Positions 34,805-41,481 of a stretch of DNA of 43,954 nt are shown here, piece by piece; the stretch's first letter is position 1, and each line of letters starts with the position of its first letter. This DNA is from Nocardia sp. MH4 (GTDB taxonomy: Bacteria > Actinomycetota > Actinomycetes > Mycobacteriales > Mycobacteriaceae), in assembly GCF_019266065.1 (NCBI RefSeq), contig NZ_LPNR01000123.1, forward strand, positions 247-44,200, read 5' to 3'. The translations under genes were made by a program, and so were the position numbers. Below the pieces are notes generated by a model, which searched no databases, was not told where the DNA came from, and saw only the letters and a list, made by a program, of their open reading frames with translations.

Positions 34805-35761
34805 TCAGTCCGGCTGTTTCGATCCGGCGAGCAGCACGACCACACCGACGGTGAGCACGACAGCGCCGATGGCCAGCACCACGCTCGCGGCGACCGGCCC
34901 GCCATCGGTCCGCTCGGCCACCGTCTGCCCCACCGCGATCGCCACCGCCGCCGCGCCGCCGAGCACGAGAACGGGCTCGCGCCGCAGCGCGTACAGCAGC
35001 AGGCATGCCACACCGACCAGCGCGGTCAGCGCGGGCCGCCACAGCGACTCCCCGGGCGTCACCGACTGCGCCCCGCTCACCAGGATCACGCCGCCGATCA
35101 GGTACCCGGCCCAGTCGGCGACGAACAGCCGGGCCCAGGCGAGCCCGACCCACACCGCGCCGAGCAGCATCAGCACCACGCCGGGCCAGGCGGAGCGGTA
35201 GTCGAGCACCGCCGAAGCCGTGGTCACCACGCTCGCGACGCCGAACCCGCCCATCGCGACCATGCCGAGCACGGTGGGCACCAGCAGATATCCGAGGATC
35301 GCGACGAGCAGTCCCGCGATCGCGGCCGCGATCTCGGCGTCGTCTCCGAAGGCCGTGACCACCGCGCCGCAGACCATGACCGCGGCCAGCACCAGCAGCA
35401 CCGCCGCGAGCCTGCTGCGCCCCGCCGACGCGATCGGCACCCGTCGGAAGATCCCGTCGCACCCACCGGCCAGCAGCACCGCGCCGGTGACCGCGCACCC
35501 GGCCACGACCAGCAGCAATACCACCCGCCCGGTCTGCGCCACGTCCGACCAGGCCAGCCCGAGGAACAGCGCCACCCCGGCGGCCACCAGGCCCGCCCCG
35601 AGATAGGCGACGATCTCGGCGATCATCCGGCCCGCACTCGCCCGGCCCGCCCGCTCCTCGGCTTCCACGGCCCGCAATACCGCCCCGCGCTGGTCGCCGC
35701 TGATCACGCCCGCCGCCACCAGCCGCTCCAACGCCACGCCCACCCTGTGTTCGCGAACCAT
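34805..35761 (-). CDS. DUF2157-like polytopic membrane protein
   Basis: 318 residues with a short N-terminal helical domain (about 1-45: LVAAGVISGDQRGAVLRAVEAEE) followed by roughly ten to eleven hydrophobic segments. This matches the DUF2157 layout, a family of predicted membrane proteins without known function. It stands alone. Confidence 0.75.
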   Translation of the reverse strand: MVREHRVGVALERLVAAGVISGDQRGAVLRAVEAEERAGRASAGRMIAEIVAYLGAGLVAAGVALFLGLAWSDVAQTGRVVLLLVVAGCAVTGAVLLAGGCDGIFRRVPIASAGRSRLAAVLLVLAAVMVCGAVVTAFGDDAEIAAAIAGLLVAILGYLLVPTVLGMVAMGGFGVASVVTTASAVLDYRSAWPGVVLMLLGAVWVGLAWARLFVADWAGYLIGGVILVSGAQSVTPGESLWRPALTALVGVACLLLYALRREPVLVLGGAAAVAIAVGQTVAERTDGGPVAASVVLAIGAVVLTVGVVVLLAGSKQPD

Positions 35762-35835
35762 CCGTCGAGTATGTCGACCGGGGTGCGCGATTCGGCCGAA
35801 TCCCGCGGGCCGCGTTTCGCGCCGGAGTGACGCAG

Positions 35836-35891
35836 TTCATACTACAATTAGTTGGACGTCCTAGTATTGGTCGTACTATCTGCTGCGGAGG
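35836..35891 (+). promoter_or_regulatory. icmF: icmF promoter/operator region
   Basis: An AT-rich island in GC-rich surroundings. TTGGAC (35852-35857), a 16-nt spacer and TACTAT (35874-35879) can serve as promoter. The 8-bp palindrome GGACGTCC (35854-35861) overlaps the -35, and TACTA (35840) and TAGTA (35862) form a further short inverted pair. A repressor site overlapping the promoter is likely; its regulator is unknown. GGAGG (35887-35891) is the ribosome binding site, so the mRNA leader would be very short if this promoter is used. Confidence 0.5.
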
Positions 35892-35896
35892 CAGTC

Positions 35897-38800
35897 ATGA
35901 GCGAGTCCAGCGCCCTGCATGTGCCGGTCCATCCCGTGCGATTCGTGACCTCGGCGGCTCTGTTCGACGGGCACGACGCGGCGATCAACATCATGCGGCG
36001 CATCCTGCAGGCCCAGGGCGCCGAAGTGATCCACCTCGGCCACAACCGATCGGTGCGCGAGATCGTCGACGCGGTGATCGAGGAGGACGTCCAAGGCGTC
36101 GCGGTCAGCTCGTACCAGGGCGGGCACATCGAGTTCTTCGAGTACCTCGCCACGGCCCTGCGCGAGGCGGGCGCGGGCGACGTGCGGATCTTCGGCGGGG
36201 GCGGCGGCGTGATCGTCGCCGAGGAGATCGAGCGGCTGGCGCGCGTCGGCGTGCGGATCTTCTCCCCGGAGGACGGCCAGCGCCTCGGTCTGCCCGGCAT
36301 GATCAACGAGCTGGTCCGGGTGTGCGATGTCGACCGGGCCGCCACCCCGCCCGACCTCGATGCCCTCTACACCGGCGACCGGAATGCCCTGGCGCGCACC
36401 ATCACCTGTCTGCAGCAGGGCGCGCTGTCCACGCCGGACCGGGCGGCGATCCTCGCGGCGGCGAGCAAGCGCCGGGTGCCGGTGCTCGGCATCACCGGCA
36501 CCGGCGGCTCCGGAAAGTCCTCGCTCACCGACGAATTGGTGCGCAGGCTGCGGACCGACCAGCAGGACAAGCTGCGCATCGCGGTCCTCGCCGTTGACCC
36601 GACTCGGCGCCGGGCGGGCGGCGCACTGCTCGGCGACCGCATCCGGATGAACGCGCTCGACGGCGACCACGTGTATTTCCGTTCGCTGGCCACCCGCGGC
36701 AATCACGAACTGCCCGACGACATCGACACCATGATCGCCGCCTGCCGCGCCGCGGGCCACGACCTGGTGATCCTGGAGACCCCGGGCATCGGCCAGGGCG
36801 ACGCGGGCATCGTCGACCACGTCGACGTGGCGCTGTATGTGATGACGCCCGAGTTCGGCGCCGCCTCCCAGCTAGAGAAGATCGACATGCTCGACTACGC
36901 CGACGTGGTCGCGATCAACAAGTACGAGCGCCGTGGCGCGGCCGACGCGGTCCGCGACGTGGCGCGCCAATTGATCCGCAACCGGGCCGAATTCGGCGCG
37001 CAGCCGGCCGATATGCCGGTCTTCGGCACCAGCGCGGCCACCTTCGACGACGACGGCGTCACTGCTCTCTATCAGCACCTGACCGTGCTGCTCGCCGAAC
37101 ACGGACTTCCGCTCGAGCAAGGCGCGCTGCCCCGCGTCGACACCAAGGTCTCCACCCGGTTCGCCCAGCTCGTGCCGCCGGCACGGGTCCGCTACCTGGC
37201 CGAGATCGCCGAGACCGTGCGCGACTACCACGCGGACACCGTCCGGGACGTGGCCGCGGCCCAGCGCATTCAGCGCCTGCGGCTGGTGCACGACGAACTG
37301 CCCGACGACGCCGCCGTCGCCGACCTGCTGACAGCCGCGCGCAGCGACCTCTCCCCCGCGTCGGCCGCGCTGCTGGCCGAATGGCCCGCCGTCACCGCGA
37401 GTTACGCGGGCGAGGAGCAGATCGTGCGGGTCCGCGATCGCGAGATCCGCACCCCGCTGCGGCGCGAGTCACTGTCCGGCTCGAGCATCCCCCGCGTCGC
37501 CCTGCCCCGCTACACCGACGACGGCGAACTGCTGCGTTTCCTGCGTGCGGAACATCTGCCCGGCCGATTCCCCTTCACCGCAGGGGTTTTCCCGTTCAAG
37601 CGCGACAACGAGGACCCGGCCAGGATGTTCGCCGGCGAGGGCGATCCGGCGCGCACGAACCGGCGGTTCAAGGTCCTCAGCGCCCACGCCGAGGCGACCC
37701 GGCTGTCCACCGCGTTCGACTCGGTCACCCTCTACGGCCACGATCCGGCCGAGCGCCCCGATATCTACGGCAAGGTCGGCACCTCGGGAGTCTCGGTGGC
37801 CACCATCGAGGACATGCGCACGCTGTTCGACGGTTTCGACCTGTGCGCGCCGACGACCTCGGTGTCGATGACCATCAACGGACCGGCCCCGACCATCCTC
37901 GCGTTCTTCCTCAATACCGCGATCGACCAGGCGCTGGACCGCTTCACCGAGGCCGAGTGCAGGCCGCCGACCCCGGACGAAGCCGCCGAGGTCAGGGCGC
38001 GCACGCTCGCGACCGTGCGCGGCACCGTGCAGGCCGACATCCTCAAGGAGGACCAGGGGCAGAACACCTGCTTGTTCTCCACCGAGTTCAGTCTGCGGAT
38101 GATGGCCGACGTGCAGGAATGGTTCGTGCGCAACGACGTCCGCAATTTCTATTCGGTGTCGATCTCCGGGTATCACATCGCCGAAGCGGGCGCGAACCCG
38201 ATCAGCCAGCTCGCCTTCACGCTGGCCAACGGATTCACCTATGTGGAGACCTATCTCGCCCGTGGACTGGCGATCGACGACTTCGCGCCGAATCTGTCGT
38301 TCTTCTTCTCCAACGGCATGGACCCCGAATACACCGTGATCGGCCGGGTCGCCCGGCGGATCTGGGCGGTCGCGATGCGCGACCGCTACGGCGCGGGCGA
38401 ACGCGCGCAGAAGCTGAAGTATCACGTGCAGACCTCGGGCCGTTCGCTGCACGCACAGGAAATGCAGTTCAACGACATCCGCACCACCCTGCAGGCGCTG
38501 ATCGCGGTCTACGACAATTGCAACAGCCTGCACACCAATGCCTTCGACGAGGCGGTGACCACGCCCACCGAGGATTCGGTGCGGCGCGCGCTGGCCATCC
38601 AGCTCATCATCGCCAAGGAATGGGGGCTGGCGGTCAACGAGAATCCGCTGCAGGGCAGTTTCGTCATCGACGAGCTCACCGACCTGGTCGAGGAGGCGGT
38701 CCTGCTGGAATTCGAGCGCATCAGCGAACGCGGCGGCGTGCTCGGCGCGATGGAGACCGGCTACCAGCGCGGACGCATCCAGGACGAGTCGATGCGCTAC

Positions 38801-39118
38801 GAACAGCGCAAACACGACGGTTCCCTGCCGATCGTCGGAGTGAACACCTTCCGCGGTCACGGCGACGACGCCGCGCACGGCCCGCTGGAATTGGCCCGCG
38901 GCACCGAGCGGGAGCGCCGCTCCCAGCTGGACCGGTTGCGCACGTTCGTCGAGGAGAATGCCGAACAGTCCCATCGCGCGCTGGCGCGATTGGCCGAGGT
39001 CGCCCATACCGACGGCAATATCTTCGAGGTGTTGATGGACGCGGCGCGGGTGTGCACCCTACAGCAAGTCACCGATACGTTCTTCGCTGTCGGTGGTCAG
39101 TATCGACGGACCGTCTGA
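35897..39118 (+). CDS. icmF: Fused isobutyryl-CoA mutase IcmF
   Basis: Adenosylcobalamin-dependent interconversion of isobutyryl-CoA and butyryl-CoA. The protein has 1073 residues. The N-terminal B12 domain has DGHDAA (24-29), VSSYQGGH and FGGGGG. The MeaI-type G-protein chaperone domain has Walker A GTGGSGKS (201-208), AVDPTRRRAGGALLGDRIRMN (in pieces), ETPGIGQGD and NKYE. A linker follows, then the mutase TIM barrel from about residue 540 (FPFTAGVFPFKRDNEDPARM, TSGVSVATIEDM, QTSGRSLHAQEMQFNDIRT). The built-in G domain protects and reloads the cofactor. ATG 35897 is preceded by GGAGG. The family can also act on pivalyl- or isovaleryl-CoA. Confidence 0.96.
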   Translation: MSESSALHVPVHPVRFVTSAALFDGHDAAINIMRRILQAQGAEVIHLGHNRSVREIVDAVIEEDVQGVAVSSYQGGHIEFFEYLATALREAGAGDVRIFGGGGGVIVAEEIERLARVGVRIFSPEDGQRLGLPGMINELVRVCDVDRAATPPDLDALYTGDRNALARTITCLQQGALSTPDRAAILAAASKRRVPVLGITGTGGSGKSSLTDELVRRLRTDQQDKLRIAVLAVDPTRRRAGGALLGDRIRMNALDGDHVYFRSLATRGNHELPDDIDTMIAACRAAGHDLVILETPGIGQGDAGIVDHVDVALYVMTPEFGAASQLEKIDMLDYADVVAINKYERRGAADAVRDVARQLIRNRAEFGAQPADMPVFGTSAATFDDDGVTALYQHLTVLLAEHGLPLEQGALPRVDTKVSTRFAQLVPPARVRYLAEIAETVRDYHADTVRDVAAAQRIQRLRLVHDELPDDAAVADLLTAARSDLSPASAALLAEWPAVTASYAGEEQIVRVRDREIRTPLRRESLSGSSIPRVALPRYTDDGELLRFLRAEHLPGRFPFTAGVFPFKRDNEDPARMFAGEGDPARTNRRFKVLSAHAEATRLSTAFDSVTLYGHDPAERPDIYGKVGTSGVSVATIEDMRTLFDGFDLCAPTTSVSMTINGPAPTILAFFLNTAIDQALDRFTEAECRPPTPDEAAEVRARTLATVRGTVQADILKEDQGQNTCLFSTEFSLRMMADVQEWFVRNDVRNFYSVSISGYHIAEAGANPISQLAFTLANGFTYVETYLARGLAIDDFAPNLSFFFSNGMDPEYTVIGRVARRIWAVAMRDRYGAGERAQKLKYHVQTSGRSLHAQEMQFNDIRTTLQALIAVYDNCNSLHTNAFDEAVTTPTEDSVRRALAIQLIIAKEWGLAVNENPLQGSFVIDELTDLVEEAVLLEFERISERGGVLGAMETGYQRGRIQDESMRYEQRKHDGSLPIVGVNTFRGHGDDAAHGPLELARGTERERRSQLDRLRTFVEENAEQSHRALARLAEVAHTDGNIFEVLMDAARVCTLQQVTDTFFAVGGQYRRTV

Positions 39119-39214
39119 AGCGATCGCCGCGAGCACGAATCCAGCCACACCCGGCACCCGCGTGTGACAATTGCCGCCAGCACACTGCCAGCGGCGGCGA
39201 TGGGACGTACAGCA

Positions 39215-40288
39215 ATGGACCTGACCGACCTCGACATCATCGATGCGCACATCCATCAGTGGGACCCGCGCACGACCCCGCGCGAATTCAGCAAGCTCGC
39301 CACCCTGCTGCGCTATCTGCCGCTGTCGATCGATATCGCGGCGAAGCTGGCGCCCCGCCGTGACCGGGAATTCGTCGGCGATCCCACCGCCTATACCGGC
39401 CCCTATCTGCCCGCCGATTACCGCACCGACCTGGGGACGACGGCGGTGCGCGGCATCGGGCACTGCGAAGTGGAATGGACCGGCTGGAAGCCCGACGAGA
39501 CCCGGTGGGTGGCCAGCCTGCCGTTCGGCGTCGACACCCCGCCGCTGAGCCTCATCGTGGGGGCGGCCGATCCGGCCGCCGCGGACTTCGGCGCGGTGCT
39601 CGACGCGCATCAGTCGGCCTCGCCGCTGCTGCGCGGCATCAGGACCATGGTCGCCCACCACCCCGACCCGGCCGTGAAGTCGTTCGCGGCGCACGACGGC
39701 CACCTGACCGCCCCCGCCTTCCTGAACGGCTTCGGCCTGCTCGCCGAGCGCGGCCTGTCCTTCGACGCCTGGGTCTATTCGGGACAGCTGGCCGAGGTGA
39801 CGGCGCTGGCCGAGCGATTCCCCGAGGTCACCATCGTGCTCGACCACCTGGGCACGCCCGCGGGCATCTTCGGGCCGGTCGGCAAGGACACCGGGCACAC
39901 CGCCGCCCAGCGCGGCGCCCTGTTCGACCGCTGGCGCGACGACCTCACCGATCTGGCCGCCCAGCCGAATGTGGTGGCCAAGGTCAGCGGCCTGATGATG
40001 CCGGTCCTCGGGCACCCGGTGCCGCCGCGCGGGGTCCCGACACCGGTGCCCACCCTGATCGACCGGGTGCGACCGCTGCTCACCCACGCGCTGACGGCCT
40101 TCGGCGCCGACCGGCTGATCTGGGGCTCCAACTTCCCGGTCGACAAGCCGATCACCAGCATCACCGGCGCGGTCGAGACCGTGGCGAGCGTGCTCACCGA
40201 CGCCGGGGCGAGCACCGAGGACCTGCGGAAGGTGTTCGGCGGCAATGCCGTCCGGATCTACCGCATCGACACGACAGCGCAGCGGTGA
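39215..40288 (+). CDS. Amidohydrolase-family (amidohydro_2) TIM-barrel protein
   Basis: 357 residues from ATG 39215, the start that leaves the metal motif DAHIHQWDP near the N terminus; GTG 39164 and ATG 39200 are alternatives. Further family features are VAHHPDP, IVLDHLGTP, NVVAKVSGL and IWGSNFPVDKP, the last carrying the conserved Asp. Related proteins hydrolyse lactones or decarboxylate aromatic acids; the substrate here is unknown. It lies about 100 bp after icmF in the same direction, possibly co-transcribed, but with no obvious metabolic link. Confidence 0.88.
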   Translation: MDLTDLDIIDAHIHQWDPRTTPREFSKLATLLRYLPLSIDIAAKLAPRRDREFVGDPTAYTGPYLPADYRTDLGTTAVRGIGHCEVEWTGWKPDETRWVASLPFGVDTPPLSLIVGAADPAAADFGAVLDAHQSASPLLRGIRTMVAHHPDPAVKSFAAHDGHLTAPAFLNGFGLLAERGLSFDAWVYSGQLAEVTALAERFPEVTIVLDHLGTPAGIFGPVGKDTGHTAAQRGALFDRWRDDLTDLAAQPNVVAKVSGLMMPVLGHPVPPRGVPTPVPTLIDRVRPLLTHALTAFGADRLIWGSNFPVDKPITSITGAVETVASVLTDAGASTEDLRKVFGGNAVRIYRIDTTAQR

Positions 40289-40322
40289 CCGCGGTGTCGG
40301 TGGCCCGGTTTAGCATCGCCGC

Positions 40323-40730
40323 ATGAAAGCAACCGGCACGTTCGAAGTCACCGCGTTCGACCCCACCGACCTGCAGCCCCAGCCGCCCATCGGCACCGGG
40401 CTCCCGGTCGGCGTCACGCTCATGACGAAGGTCTACGCCGGCGAGATCACCGGCACCTCGGCGACCCTGTTCACCGCGGCGTTCGACATGTCCACCGGCG
40501 CGGGCACCTACATCGCCATGGAGTCCTTCGAGGGCACCCTGGCGGGCAAATCCGGCGCGTTCAACTTCGTCCACTCCGCCACCACCGGCGGCACCGATCG
40601 CACCGACGAGTTCTTCCACATCGTCCCCGCCAGTGGCACCGGCGAACTCACCGGCATCACCGGCACCGGCGCCCTCTACGTCGATTCCACCGGCGGCCAC
40701 CACATCTGGTTCGACTACGACCTGCCCTGA
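40323..40730 (+). CDS. DUF3224 domain protein
   Basis: 135 residues, all beta-strand-like, fitting the DUF3224 family (allene-oxide-cyclase-like barrel). Recognisable parts are GTFEVTAFDP at the start, MESFEGTLAGKSGAFNFVHS in the middle and GTGELTGITGTGAL followed by HIWFDYDLP at the end. Cytosolic, function unknown. The stop lies next to the convergent SWIM-protein stop. Confidence 0.88.
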   Translation: MKATGTFEVTAFDPTDLQPQPPIGTGLPVGVTLMTKVYAGEITGTSATLFTAAFDMSTGAGTYIAMESFEGTLAGKSGAFNFVHSATTGGTDRTDEFFHIVPASGTGELTGITGTGALYVDSTGGHHIWFDYDLP

Positions 40731-40731
40731 C

Positions 40732-41481
40732 TCAGCTGTCGAATTCCTGGTACAGGGAACGTAATTCGCGCAGGCCGGTCGCCGCGGTCTGTTCGTCTTC
40801 GGTGGACATGCGCAGGGCCCGGCGGAGGGGGACCGGGTCCAGGTCCTCGATGACGGCGCGGAATTCGATGCGGGGCAGTTCGGGGAGGTCGAGGTCGTCG
40901 CCGTAGGGGTCGGCGGATTCGGTGGTGCGGGTGGACTTCTCGACGCCGCCGATAAGGGTGTCCAGGTCGAGGCCGCGCAGGGTGAGGATTTCGCTGGGCT
41001 GCTCGTCGAGGCGTTCGGCGAGCAGGTAGCAGACCGCGGCGACGTGTTTGCACGGCCAGCCCATGTCCGGGCAGCTGCAGGAGAAGTCGAGTTCGGACGC
41101 CGTGGTGGGCAGCAGGTGCGGGCCCAACGCGGGCGGCAGTGCGCCGGAGGCGATCTCGGCGAGCATGCCGGGTGCCTCCCTGATCTCGGCGAGCAGCAGC
41201 TCGATCTCTTCCGCACGCAACGGCCGCAGCGCCAGCACCGAGGTGAACGGGCTGGGCTGGCTGCCCTGCACCTCGGCGGTGACGGCACCGCGCTCGATCC
41301 GGTAGTTCACCACCTGGCCGACCCTGGCGTAGGTGCGCCCGCGCGAGAGCCTGCCCGCGTCGGCGACCTTCTCCACCGCCTCCAGCAGGGACCGGCCCCA
41401 CCAGGTCCGGCCGAACCCGCCGCGCGCCTGGGCGCCGCCGGTGACCGGTCGGCGCGGTCCGAACTGACTGAAATCGGCCAC
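40732..41481 (-). CDS. SWIM zinc-finger protein
   Basis: 249 residues. The SWIM motif CxCx(n)CxH appears as CSCPDMGWPCKH (about residues 143-154). The N terminus has FGRTWWGRSLLEAVE, typical of the actinobacterial family paired with SNF2-type helicases. SWIM domains bind DNA or protein. The GTG start shares one base with the TAG stop of the helicase gene, so the two are translated together and probably act in one complex. Confidence 0.9.
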   Translation of the reverse strand: MADFSQFGPRRPVTGGAQARGGFGRTWWGRSLLEAVEKVADAGRLSRGRTYARVGQVVNYRIERGAVTAEVQGSQPSPFTSVLALRPLRAEEIELLLAEIREAPGMLAEIASGALPPALGPHLLPTTASELDFSCSCPDMGWPCKHVAAVCYLLAERLDEQPSEILTLRGLDLDTLIGGVEKSTRTTESADPYGDDLDLPELPRIEFRAVIEDLDPVPLRRALRMSTEDEQTAATGLRELRSLYQEFDS

